Shown one piece after another: positions 40,576 through 47,996 of a DNA stretch of 64,000 nt. The notes under the pieces are model-generated. The model worked only from the letters and a program-made list of their open reading frames with translations. It had not been told where the DNA came from and searched no databases. The first letter of the stretch is position 1; every line of letters begins with the position of its first letter. A program made the translations under genes and the position numbers. This DNA is from Streptomyces scabiei 87.22 (GTDB taxonomy: Bacteria; Actinomycetota; Actinomycetes; Streptomycetales; Streptomycetaceae): NCBI RefSeq assembly GCF_000091305.1, contig NC_013929.1, positions 7,998,001-8,062,000 on the forward strand, read 5' to 3'.

Positions 40576-41223
40576 TCAGGCGTCCCGCCGCCCGGATGCC
40601 GCCTCGTACTGCTGCTCCAGCCCGTCCAGCAACGCCCGCAGGCCCACCTCGAACGCCCGCTCGTCGATCTTCTCCTGCTGCTCGGCCAGCAGGTGTGCCT
40701 GCCCGAGATGCGGATAGTCGGCCGGGTCGTAGGCGCTCTCGTCGTCCACGAAGCCCCCGGCGAACGACCCGACCGCGGAGCCCATGACGAAGTACCGCAT
40801 CAGTGCCCCGATGGAGGTGGCCTGCGCCGCCGGCCAGCCCGCCTCGACCATCGCCCCGAACACGACGTCGGCGACCTTCAGCCCGGCGGGCCGCCGTCCG
40901 GGCCCCCGCGCGAGGACCGGCACGATGTGCGGATGGTCGCGCAGCGCGGCCCGGTACGAGACCGCCCAGTCGTGCAGCGCGGTCCGCCACGGCCGTCCGT
41001 CCTCGAACATCGACAGGTCGACCTGCGCGCTCACCGAGTCGGCGACGGCCTCCAGGATCTGGTCCATGGTGCGGAAGTGGTTGTAGAGCGAGGGTCCGCT
41101 CACGCCCAGTTCGGCGGCCAGCCGTCGCGTCGAGACCGCCGCCAGCCCCTCCTCGTCCACCAGTGCCCGCGCCGTCTGAACGATGCGGTCGGTGCTCAGC
41201 AGGGGCTTGCGCGGTCTGGCCAT
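40576..41223 (-). CDS. TetR-family regulator of the adjacent acyl-CoA dehydrogenase
   Basis: A 215-residue TetR protein. The helix-turn-helix is DRIVQTARALVDEEGLAAVSTRRLAAELGVSGPSLYNHFRTMDQILEAVAD, and the C-terminal half is a helical ligand domain. ATG 41223 has no ribosome site, but TACTAT lies six bases upstream on the coding strand, indicating leaderless transcription. It is divergent from an acyl-CoA dehydrogenase gene with the AAAACTA-type palindrome between them, at the -35 position of its own promoter. It should repress both genes and perhaps the aldehyde dehydrogenase operon. Confidence 0.86.
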   Translation of the reverse strand: MARPRKPLLSTDRIVQTARALVDEEGLAAVSTRRLAAELGVSGPSLYNHFRTMDQILEAVADSVSAQVDLSMFEDGRPWRTALHDWAVSYRAALRDHPHIVPVLARGPGRRPAGLKVADVVFGAMVEAGWPAAQATSIGALMRYFVMGSAVGSFAGGFVDDESAYDPADYPHLGQAHLLAEQQEKIDERAFEVGLRALLDGLEQQYEAASGRRDA

Positions 41224-41250
41224 GGCGCACATAGTAGGGGCTGCGAGCCT

Positions 41251-41271
41251 AAAACTAGCAGTGGTAATTTA
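41251..41271. promoter_or_regulatory. AAAACTA-N7-TAATTTA operator between TetR and acyl-CoA dehydrogenase
   Basis: AAAACTA (41251-41257) and TAATTTA (41265-41271) are imperfect 7-bp arms around seven bases. The design and most bases match the perfect palindrome at 35317-35337. It covers the promoter region of both divergent genes. Confidence 0.6.
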
Positions 41272-41298
41272 ATGGGTGACGAAAGAGAGGCGGGTCCC

Positions 41299-42450
41299 GT
41301 GAACCTGGAGCTGAGCGAGGAGCAGACCGCCGTACGCCGGCTCGCGCGGGACTTCGTGGAGCGCGAGATCGCCCCGCACGTCATCGCCTGGGACCGGGCG
41401 GAGCAGGTCGACCGGGCCCTGGTGAAGAAGCTCGGCGAGGTCGGCTTCCTGGGGCTCACGCTCGACGAGGAGTACGGCGGCTCCGGCGGCGACCATCTCG
41501 CGTACTGCCTGGTCACCGAGGAGCTGGGCCGGGGGGACTCCTCCGTGCGGGGGATCGTCTCCGTCTCCCTCGGCCTGGTCGCGAAGACCGTCGCGGCCTG
41601 GGGCGACGAGGAGCACAAACGCCGCTGGCTGCCAGGGCTCACGGCGGGGGAGTACGTCGGCTGCTTCGGCCTCACCGAGCCCGGCACCGGCTCCGACGCG
41701 GGCAACCTCACCACCCGGGCGGTCCGGGACGGCGGCGACTTCGTCATCAGCGGCACCAAGACGTTCATCACGAACGGCACCTGGGCCGACGTCGTCCTCC
41801 TCTTCGCCCGCTCCACCGACGCCCCCGGCCACCAGGGGATCTCGGCCTTCCTCGTCCCCACCGACACCCCCGGCCTGCGCCGCCGGGCCATCCACGGCAA
41901 GCTCGGACTGCGCGGCCAGACCACCGCCGAACTGGTGCTGGAAGAGGTCCGCGTCCCCGCCTCCGCCCTGCTCGGGCCGGAGGGCAAGGGCTTCACCGTC
42001 GCCATGTCCGCGCTCGCCAAGGGGCGCATGTCGGTCGCGGCGGGCTGCGTCGGCATCGCCCAGGCCGCCCTGGACGCGGCGGTCCGGTACGCGGGGGAGC
42101 GCGAGCAGTTCGGCAGGACGATCGCCCACCACCAGCTGGTCCAGGAACTCATCACCGACATCGCCGTCGACGTCGACGCCGCCCGGCTCCTGACCTGGCG
42201 TGTCGCCGACCTCGTCGACCGGGGGCAGCCCTTCGCGACCGAGGCCAGCAAGGCCAAGCTCTTCGCCTCCGAGGCCGCCGTCCGCGCGGCGAACAACGCC
42301 CTCCAGGTCTTCGGGGGGTACGGCTACATCGACGAGTACCCGGCCGGGAAGCTCCTGCGCGACGCCCGCGTGATGACCCTCTACGAGGGCACCAGCCAGA
42401 TACAGAAACTGCTCATCGGCCGGGCGCTGACGGGAGTCTCGGCGTTCTGA
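41299..42450 (+). CDS. Acyl-CoA dehydrogenase
   Basis: A 383-residue flavoenzyme that introduces a double bond into an acyl-CoA. The family motifs are FGLTEPGTGSDAGNLTT for FAD and substrate binding, REQFGRTIAHHQLVQELITDIA, and the catalytic glutamate in VMTLYEGTSQIQKLLIGRAL near the end, as in short/branched-chain dehydrogenases. GTG 41299 gives the typical start NLELSEEQTAVRRLARDF with GAGAGG upstream; ATG 41272 is the alternative. It is controlled by the divergent TetR. No electron-transfer flavoprotein gene adjoins. Confidence 0.92.
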   Translation: MNLELSEEQTAVRRLARDFVEREIAPHVIAWDRAEQVDRALVKKLGEVGFLGLTLDEEYGGSGGDHLAYCLVTEELGRGDSSVRGIVSVSLGLVAKTVAAWGDEEHKRRWLPGLTAGEYVGCFGLTEPGTGSDAGNLTTRAVRDGGDFVISGTKTFITNGTWADVVLLFARSTDAPGHQGISAFLVPTDTPGLRRRAIHGKLGLRGQTTAELVLEEVRVPASALLGPEGKGFTVAMSALAKGRMSVAAGCVGIAQAALDAAVRYAGEREQFGRTIAHHQLVQELITDIAVDVDAARLLTWRVADLVDRGQPFATEASKAKLFASEAAVRAANNALQVFGGYGYIDEYPAGKLLRDARVMTLYEGTSQIQKLLIGRALTGVSAF

Positions 42451-42474
42451 TGCGGGTGTGTTCCGGTCTGGGCG

Positions 42475-42552
42475 GACCCGGGTCCGCACCGTGCTGAGCA
42501 GACCCGGGTGCGCACCGGTCCGCGTGGATCCGGGTCCGCTCCGGTCTGAGTA
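42475..42552. repeat. Three 26-bp degenerate tandem repeats
   Basis: Units beginning GACCCGGGTCCGCACC (42475), GACCCGGGTGCGCACC (42501) and GATCCGGGTCCGCTCC (42527) recur with a 26-bp period behind the acyl-CoA dehydrogenase stop. GTCTGAGTA follows twice near 42545-42573. Confidence 0.75.
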
Positions 42553-42618
42553 CAAGGGGCCGCTGTCTGAGTATCCCGACGGATGTGGCGGGGGCCACAG
42601 CCGCCGGACCATGTCCCC

Positions 42619-42906
42619 ATGAGTGAGACACCGGTCAAGCAGCAGAACACGGCCGCCTTCTACGGCCAGTCCGTCGCGTCCTTCGCCGTCGCCATCACGG
42701 CCACCACCGTCGGCATCTACCACCTCGACGCGGACACCTGGGTCCGTGCCTTCCTGGCCGTCGCGGTCCTCTACCTCGTCACCTCCTCCTTCACCCTGGC
42801 CAAGGTGATCCGTGACCGGCAGGAGGCCGGGCGCATCGTCAGCCGGGTCGACCAGGCCAGACTGGAGAAGCTCCTCGCGGAGCACGACCCCTTCGAAAAG
42901 CTCTGA
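42619..42906 (+). CDS. YiaA/B two-helix membrane protein
   Basis: A 95-residue protein with two hydrophobic helices (SVASFAVAITATTVGIYHL and WVRAFLAVAVLYLVTSSFTLAKVIRDRQE), matching the YiaAB two-helix domain. A charged C-terminus (RVDQARLEKLLAEHDPFEKL) is predicted in the cytoplasm. The function is unknown. ATG 42619 is in frame and starts the conserved part; ATG 42611 is out of frame. The ribosome site is weak. Confidence 0.8.
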   Translation: MSETPVKQQNTAAFYGQSVASFAVAITATTVGIYHLDADTWVRAFLAVAVLYLVTSSFTLAKVIRDRQEAGRIVSRVDQARLEKLLAEHDPFEKL

Positions 42907-42963
42907 CGCGCCCCGTCCCTGCGTCGGGGCGCGGCCCGTACGGCACCGCCCTGAACGGGCCTT

Positions 42964-42979
42964 CTAAGCGCCCGCTCAC
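42964..42979. promoter_or_regulatory. CTAAGC-type half-palindrome before the TetR gene
   Basis: CTAAGCGCCCGCTCAC matches 12 of 16 bases of the perfect palindrome CTAAGCGACTGCTTAG found before the MaoC gene. It lies 48 bp before the TetR start, a position suited to autoregulation. Confidence 0.4.
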
Positions 42980-43026
42980 CTTCGACGGTATGGTGGTGAC
43001 CAGCCATGGGAAGGGGCGCACGAGCG

Positions 43027-43653
43027 ATGAGTACGGCGGAGGAGACGGCGGGCGGCGAGCCGCAGCCGTGGGGCGAGGTCAACCCGGACGCGGCCCGGCG
43101 GCTGCTGGTGGCCGCCGTGGAGGCCTTCGCCGAGCGGGGCTACCACGCGACGACGACCCGTGACATCGCGGGCCGCGCGGGCATGAGCCCCGCCGCGCTG
43201 TACATCCACTACAAGACGAAGGAAGAGCTGCTCCACCGGATCAGCCGCATCGGGCACGAGAAGGCCCTCGACGTGCTGCGCACGGCGGCCGGGGGCGACG
43301 GCAGCCCGGCCGACCGCCTCGCCGAGGCCGTCCGCTCCTTCGTCCGCTGGCACGCGGGGCAGCACACCGTGGCCCGCGTCGTGCAGTACGAGCTGGACGC
43401 CCTGGGCCCCGACGCCCGCGCCGAGATCGTCACCCTGCGCCGTCAGAACGACGCGGCCGTGCGCGGCATCATCGAGGACGGCGTCGCCGCCGGTGACTTC
43501 GACGTCCCCGACGTCCGGGGCACCACCGTCGCCATCCTCTCCCTCTGCATCGACGTCGCCCGCTGGTTCAACGTCAACGGTTCGCGCACCCCCGACGAGG
43601 TCGGTTCCCTCTACGCGGACCTCGTCCTGCGCATGGTGACCGCGCCGAAGTAG
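43027..43653 (+). CDS. TetR-family regulator
   Basis: A 208-residue TetR protein with the helix-turn-helix LLVAAVEAFAERGYHATTTRDIAGRAGMSPAALYIHYKTKEELLHRIS and a C-terminal domain (HTVARVVQYELDALGPDARAEIVTLRR) seen in regulators of fatty-acid or steroid-type metabolism. ATG 43027 gives the conventional length, with GGAAGGGG ten bases upstream. Its own upstream region and that of the MaoC hydratase 3 kb away carry related CTAAGC palindromes, so MaoC may be a target. Confidence 0.85.
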   Translation: MSTAEETAGGEPQPWGEVNPDAARRLLVAAVEAFAERGYHATTTRDIAGRAGMSPAALYIHYKTKEELLHRISRIGHEKALDVLRTAAGGDGSPADRLAEAVRSFVRWHAGQHTVARVVQYELDALGPDARAEIVTLRRQNDAAVRGIIEDGVAAGDFDVPDVRGTTVAILSLCIDVARWFNVNGSRTPDEVGSLYADLVLRMVTAPK

Positions 43654-43734
43654 CCCGGGACCCGCTGTCCTCGCGCTCCTCCCTGTCGTCGCCGCCCCTG
43701 CTCATCCCCCGGTTTCTTCGGTCGGCGGAGTCTT

Positions 43735-43821
43735 CGAAACATTCGAGGATCTGAGGCTCGAAAGCGATCGGTGCTCCTCGCATGGGGTGGATCATGGCTG
43801 GTACAGCCCGCGAATGTTTCG
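43735..43821 (+). promoter_or_regulatory. Xylanase-type operator pair
   Basis: CGAAACATTCG (43735-43745) and its exact reverse complement CGAATGTTTCG (43811-43821) flank a region that also has TCGAAAGCGA near 43756. Streptomyces xylanase promoters are known to carry CGAAACTTTCG repressor sites, one base different. A TTGACA lies at 43839. A xylose/xylan-responsive LacI-type repressor is inferred. Confidence 0.6.
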
Positions 43822-43915
43822 GTTTCATTGCCGAAAGCATTGACAGTTGACAGGGGCAGGCCAACACTCCGGGGGTGACAGGGCGAACCCCCGACAGCCC
43901 GAGGAGGACGCGCGC

Positions 43916-44614
43916 ATGAACGACGCATCCGCACCCACTCCCACCCCGCCCCCGAGCCGCCGGCTCTTCCTGGGCGGACTCTGCACGACCGCGCTGGCCG
44001 CCGCGACCACGGTGGCCCTGCCCGGCACCGCCCACGCGGACACGGTCATCACCAGCAACCGGACCGGCACCGACAACGGGTTCTACTACTCCTTCTGGAC
44101 CGACGCCCCCGGCACGGTCTCCATGACCCTGGCCTCCGGCGGCGCCTACCGGACCTCCTGGAGCAACACCGGCAACTTCGTCGCGGGCAAGGGCTGGAGC
44201 AACGGCTCCCGCAGGACCGTGAGCTACTCCGGCTCGTTCAATCCGTCCGGCAACGCCTATCTGACCCTCTACGGCTGGACGGCCAACCCGCTCGTCGAGT
44301 ACTACATCGTCGACAACTGGGGCAACTACCGGCCCACCGGAACCTACCGGGGCACGGTCAACAGCGACGGCGGCACGTACGACATCTACCGGACGACGCG
44401 GTACAACGCTCCCTCCGTCGAGGGGGTCCGCACCTTCGACCAGTACTGGAGCGTCCGTCAGTCGCGCCGGACGGGCGGGACCATCACCACCGGCAACCAC
44501 TTCGACGCCTGGGGCCGTGCGGGCATGCCCCTCGGCGCCTTCCGCTACTACATGATCATGGCCACCGAGGGGTACCGGAGCAGCGGCAACTCCTCGATCA
44601 CGGTGGCCCCGTGA
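43916..44614 (+). CDS. Secreted GH11 endo-1,4-beta-xylanase
   Basis: A 232-residue xylanase. A twin-arginine signal (SRRLFLGG, then a hydrophobic segment ending PGTAHA) directs export. The GH11 jelly roll follows with TGTDNGFYYSFWTD, the nucleophile Glu128 in LVEYYIVDNWG and the acid/base Glu218 in IMATEGYRSSG. The protein ends right after the catalytic domain and has no carbohydrate-binding module. GAGGAGG precedes ATG 43916. The stop overlaps the GTG of the esterase gene by four bases, so the two xylan-degrading enzymes are made together. Confidence 0.95.
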   Translation: MNDASAPTPTPPPSRRLFLGGLCTTALAAATTVALPGTAHADTVITSNRTGTDNGFYYSFWTDAPGTVSMTLASGGAYRTSWSNTGNFVAGKGWSNGSRRTVSYSGSFNPSGNAYLTLYGWTANPLVEYYIVDNWGNYRPTGTYRGTVNSDGGTYDIYRTTRYNAPSVEGVRTFDQYWSVRQSRRTGGTITTGNHFDAWGRAGMPLGAFRYYMIMATEGYRSSGNSSITVAP

Positions 44615-45315
44615 CCGGCGGACCGCGCCGCTCGCTCCGCAGGGCGGGGAAGCGGTCGCTCGTCGTCGCCACCGCCCTCGCGAGCACCGTGCCGCTCCTG
44701 CTCACCGCCGCCGAGGCCGCCCCGGCGCGGCCCGCCGCCTGCAGCGGGTACGTCGGTCTCACCTTCGACGACGGTCCGTCCGGGAACACGTCGGCCCTGC
44801 TCAACTCGCTGCGCCAGAACGGGCTGCGGGCCACGATGTTCAACCAGGGCCAGAACGCCGCCGGCAACCCCGCCCAGGTCCGGGCGCAGGTCGCCGCCGG
44901 CATGTGGGTGGCCAACCACAGCTACACCCACCCGCACCTGACCCAGCTGGGCCAGGCGCAGATCGACTCGGAGATCTCCCGGACCCAGCAGGTGATCGCC
45001 GCGGCGGGCGGCGGCACGCCCAAGCTGTTCCGGCCGCCGTACGGCGAGACCAACGCGACGGTACGGTCGGTGGCCGCCCGGTACGGACTGACCGAGATCC
45101 TCTGGAACGTCGACTCGCAGGACTGGAACGGAGCGTCCGCGGACGCCATCGTGCAGGCCGCCGCCCGGCTCACCAACGGCCAGGTCATCCTCATGCACGA
45201 CTGGCCCGCGAACACCCTCGCCGCCATCCCGCGCATCGCGCGGGGCCTGGCGGCCCGGGGCCTGTGTGCCGGGATGATCTCACCGCAGACCGGCCGGGCC
45301 GTGGCACCCGCATAG
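44611..45315 (+). CDS. CE4 polysaccharide deacetylase, probable acetylxylan esterase
   Basis: A 234-residue secreted NodB-type deacetylase. The signal peptide covers about 1-40. The CE4 motifs are complete: TFDDGP with Asp53/Asp54, HSYTHPHL with metal ligands His103 and His107, RPPYGET with Arg141, DSQDWNG and LMHDWP with His196. It should remove acetyl groups from xylan beside the xylanase, with which it overlaps by four bases. The protein ends at the catalytic domain. Its TAG stop is formed where a MITE-like element begins, so the C-terminus may have been altered by that insertion. Confidence 0.9.
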   Translation: MTGGPRRSLRRAGKRSLVVATALASTVPLLLTAAEAAPARPAACSGYVGLTFDDGPSGNTSALLNSLRQNGLRATMFNQGQNAAGNPAQVRAQVAAGMWVANHSYTHPHLTQLGQAQIDSEISRTQQVIAAAGGGTPKLFRPPYGETNATVRSVAARYGLTEILWNVDSQDWNGASADAIVQAAARLTNGQVILMHDWPANTLAAIPRIARGLAARGLCAGMISPQTGRAVAPA

Positions 45316-45504
45316 GGCCTTTCGTTTGGATCATGCCGGCTTCGGGCCACAGCGCCTGATGACCGGCGGTGAGCGGGGCTTGGTGCGTGCAGATGCAAGG
45401 CGGAGGAAGGCGTCGACGCGGAGCGTCGGCAACTGACGACAACGCCGCAGATGTGCGTGCCAAGCCTCGCGGCCCAGGCGTGATCCAAACGACAGGCCCT
45501 ATGC
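45310..45504. mobile_element. MITE-like element with TA target duplication
   Basis: Terminal inverted repeats of 24 bp (45310-45333 and 45481-45504, 23 matching) bound a 195-bp stretch with no ORF. Inside are subterminal inverted parts (GGGCTTGG against CCAAGCC). The element core probably begins GGGCCTTTCGTTTGGATCA and is flanked by TA on both sides, as left by IS630-type or some IS5-type transposases. It fills most of the gap between the esterase and MaoC genes. Confidence 0.75.
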
Positions 45505-45550
45505 CGCGGTCGCGGCACCCGGCGACGGGGCCGTGGGGGCGCCGCTCGGT

Positions 45551-46012
45551 TCAGAAGTAGTACCGGGACACCGACTCCGCGACACAGACCGGCTTGTCCC
45601 CGCCCTCGCGCTCCACGACGACCGCGGCCGTGACCTGCACGCCGCCGCCGGCCTCCGTGACGTCCTGGAGGGTCGCCGTGGCGCGCAGCCGTGAACCGAC
45701 CGGCACCGGCGCCGGGAAACGGACCTTGTTGGTGCCGTAGTTGACGCCCATCTTCATGTTCTCGACCCGGAGGATCTGCGGCACCAGCAGCGGGAGCAGC
45801 GACAGGGTCAGATAGCCGTGGGCGATGGTCGTGCCGAAGGGGCCGGCCGCCGCCTTCTCCGGGTCCACGTGGATCCACTGGTGGTCGCCGGTGGCCTCGG
45901 CGAAGAGGTCGATCCGCTTCTGGTCGACCTCCAGCCAGTCGCTGTGCCCCAGCTGCTCGCCCACCGCCGCCTTCAGCTCCTCGGCGGACGTGAAGATCCT
46001 CGGCTCTGCCAT
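45551..46012 (-). CDS. MaoC-like dehydratase
   Basis: A 153-residue hot-dog-fold protein with the hydratase motif FAEATGDHQWIHVDPEKAAAGPFGTTIAHGYLTLSL, in which Asp and His form the catalytic dyad of (R)-specific enoyl-CoA hydratases. It probably hydrates an enoyl-CoA. ATG 46012 follows GGGAGG by seven bases and is better than the upstream ATG 46033. A perfect CTAAGC-N4-GCTTAG palindrome lies 26 bp upstream, suggesting TetR control. Confidence 0.9.
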   Translation of the reverse strand: MAEPRIFTSAEELKAAVGEQLGHSDWLEVDQKRIDLFAEATGDHQWIHVDPEKAAAGPFGTTIAHGYLTLSLLPLLVPQILRVENMKMGVNYGTNKVRFPAPVPVGSRLRATATLQDVTEAGGGVQVTAAVVVEREGGDKPVCVAESVSRYYF

Positions 46013-46037
46013 GTCCCGGCCTCCCTGATCCAAATCT

Positions 46038-46053
46038 CTAAGCGACTGCTTAG
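46038..46053. promoter_or_regulatory. CTAAGCGACTGCTTAG operator before MaoC
   Basis: This is a perfect palindrome with 6-bp arms around GACT, between the divergent MaoC and SoxR genes and nearer MaoC. A related sequence precedes the TetR gene at 43027, the best local candidate for the binding protein. Confidence 0.6.
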
Positions 46054-46119
46054 CATGGTCGGCGTCCGGGTCCCTGTCAACGGACCCTGACCCTTTCGGG
46101 TGTGGGTAGGGTCGGAGGG

Positions 46120-46620
46120 GTGCCCCAGATCCCTGAGAAGATCCACGAGTTGACCGTCGGCCAGCTGTCGGCCCGGAGCGGTGCCGCCGTCTCGGCGCTG
46201 CACTTCTACGAGTCCAAGGGGCTGATCAGCAGCCGCCGCACCACCGGCAACCAGCGCCGCTACAGCCGGGACGCCCTGCGCCGGGTCGCCTTCGTCCGGG
46301 CCGCGCAGCGCGTCGGCATCCCGCTCGCGACGATCCGGGAGGCGCTGGCCGAGCTGCCCGAGGAGCGGACGCCGACCCGCGAGGACTGGGCCCGTCTCTC
46401 CGAGGCGTGGCGGTCCGAACTGGACGAACGGATCCAGCGGCTCAACCGGCTGCGCGACCACCTGACCGACTGCATCGGCTGCGGCTGTCTCTCCCTGGCC
46501 ACCTGTGTGCTGTCGAACCCCGACGACGCCTTCGGGCAGCGGCGGAGCGGCTCCCGTCTGCTGGTCGAGCCCCGGAGGCCGGCCGGGCCGGCGCGCGAGG
46601 AGCCCGGGAGCCGCTGCTGA
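46120..46620 (+). CDS. soxR: Redox-sensitive SoxR-type MerR regulator
   Basis: A 166-residue MerR-family protein with the SoxR hallmark CIGCGCLSLATC: Cys118, Cys121, Cys123 and Cys129 should hold a [2Fe-2S] cluster. The DNA-binding part is LTVGQLSARSGAAVSALHFYESKGLISSRRTTGNQRRYSRDALRRVAFV. In Streptomyces, SoxR senses redox-active compounds. No copy of the usual SoxR site was recognised nearby. GTG 46120 fits the family start. TAGGGT at 46107-46112 lies seven bases upstream, so the mRNA is probably leaderless. Confidence 0.92.
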   Translation: MPQIPEKIHELTVGQLSARSGAAVSALHFYESKGLISSRRTTGNQRRYSRDALRRVAFVRAAQRVGIPLATIREALAELPEERTPTREDWARLSEAWRSELDERIQRLNRLRDHLTDCIGCGCLSLATCVLSNPDDAFGQRRSGSRLLVEPRRPAGPAREEPGSRC

Positions 46621-46653
46621 GCCGCGGCGCCCGGGCCCCGGGCGCCGCTGTCC

Positions 46654-47730
46654 TCACTCGTACTCGGTGCCGCCCTTGCGGGTCAGATACGCGGGACTGA
46701 CCGCCTTGGCGACGGCCCGCCCGCCGGTCACCGGGCTGTACCGCTCGGTGGCCGGCCGGATCACGACACCCTCGCGCAGATGCAGACCGCTCCCGGAGAC
46801 CGTCTCCCGGCCGGTGGCCACCTCCAGCACCCGCTCGATGGCGTACGGCCCCTCGTACAGCCGTGGTACCAGCGGCAGTTGGCCGTCGAGCAGTCCGGAA
46901 AGCTCGGCCGGGTCCAGCCAGCGGACCCGGCCGTCGACGTCGGCGCAGACGTCGAAGACGGCGTACCCGAGCGTGTCGCGACGGCCGTCGGCGCCGTACG
47001 ACAGGTCCTGCACCCCGGCGCCGTAGACCTCGCCGAAGATCCCGACCCGGCGGGCCCCCAGCCGCTCGGCGAGCCGGGCCGCGACCGGGGCGACCCCGTG
47101 GCCGTGGACCGCACGCCAGTACAGGTTCCGCGGATCCTCCTTCAGCGCGAGGGACTTGGCGCCGAAGCCCTTCGAGGAGACGTGTACGCGGCCGTCCTCG
47201 GCGAGGTACGTCACCAGGCAGGCCGTGCCGTGCAGCTTCTCCGTCAGGACGATTGCTTCGCCGGGCGTGAAGATGTCGGGGTAGCGCTGGATGTTCTCGA
47301 TGTCGACCCAGGGCAGCAGCTCCGGCGCCGACTCGACCTCGCCGCTCATCGTCGGCGGGATCGGCGGCACCCACTTGACGATGCCGAGCCGCTCCGCGAA
47401 GTCCGTGCCGTCCGTGACGGCGGCCGTGAGGTCCACGTCCGCGAGCGCCCGGGGCAGGCAGACGATGCCCTGCGACAGCTCGCCCCGCAGCCGTACCGCC
47501 TTCACCCGGTCCGCGCCGCTTCCCGCGAGCCGCCCCGTCAGCCCCAGCTCCTCGATCAGTTCGGCCGGGAGCACGGACTGCTCGGGGATGTAGAGCGCCG
47601 TGTCCCCGCTGCGGTACACGCCCTTCGCCACGACGGCCCGGTACAGCCCGACCTGGGCCAGTTCGAGCGCGTCGGCGTTCGGGTGGTCGTGGATCGTCAG
47701 CACTTCGGCGGTGACGCGCAGCGTCGACAT
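46654..47730 (-). CDS. ATP-dependent RNA ligase, DRB0094/Rnl5-like
   Basis: A 358-residue nucleotidyltransferase. An N-terminal OB-like region (about 1-120, with VGLYRAVVAKGVYRSGD and GELSQGIVCLP) precedes the ligase core. Motif I is TEKLHGT with Lys165 as the AMP-accepting residue, motif III is IFGEVYG, motif IV is REGVVIRP, and motif V includes KAVSPAYL. This order matches the Deinococcus DRB0094 (Rnl5) family, which seals nicked RNA. The cellular substrate is unknown. It is convergent with soxR. Confidence 0.85.
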   Translation of the reverse strand: MSTLRVTAEVLTIHDHPNADALELAQVGLYRAVVAKGVYRSGDTALYIPEQSVLPAELIEELGLTGRLAGSGADRVKAVRLRGELSQGIVCLPRALADVDLTAAVTDGTDFAERLGIVKWVPPIPPTMSGEVESAPELLPWVDIENIQRYPDIFTPGEAIVLTEKLHGTACLVTYLAEDGRVHVSSKGFGAKSLALKEDPRNLYWRAVHGHGVAPVAARLAERLGARRVGIFGEVYGAGVQDLSYGADGRRDTLGYAVFDVCADVDGRVRWLDPAELSGLLDGQLPLVPRLYEGPYAIERVLEVATGRETVSGSGLHLREGVVIRPATERYSPVTGGRAVAKAVSPAYLTRKGGTEYE

Positions 47731-47996
47731 CGGGGCTCTCCCTCGGTTCCTGGGTCGCTCAGGGCGGTGTCATCGCCCTCAACTGTCGTCAGGGGAAAGG
47801 GGTGGAGCGAGGGGATTTGGCGCTGGTACAGTCCCGCCCCCGGTCGCCGGCAGGCGCTCGGGCCTGCCCGGCGCGAACCGGTGAATCCCCGGCGCCCCGA
47901 CGTGTTCTCGCCCTGTGCCGCAACCGCTTGCCCCGTGACCGTGTCCTGCACACGAGGGGGTGGAACGGCATCCTCCGGCAAGGGGAAGGGGCGGCG

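Noticed and set aside
42475..42552. Possible CRISPR or attachment-site repeats
   Set aside because: Three abutting 26-bp units without spacers, integrase or tRNA gene nearby.
46013..46119. SoxR binding site in the soxR/MaoC gap
   Set aside because: The palindrome present is CTAAGC-N4-GCTTAG, a TetR-like site, not the usual SoxR dyad.
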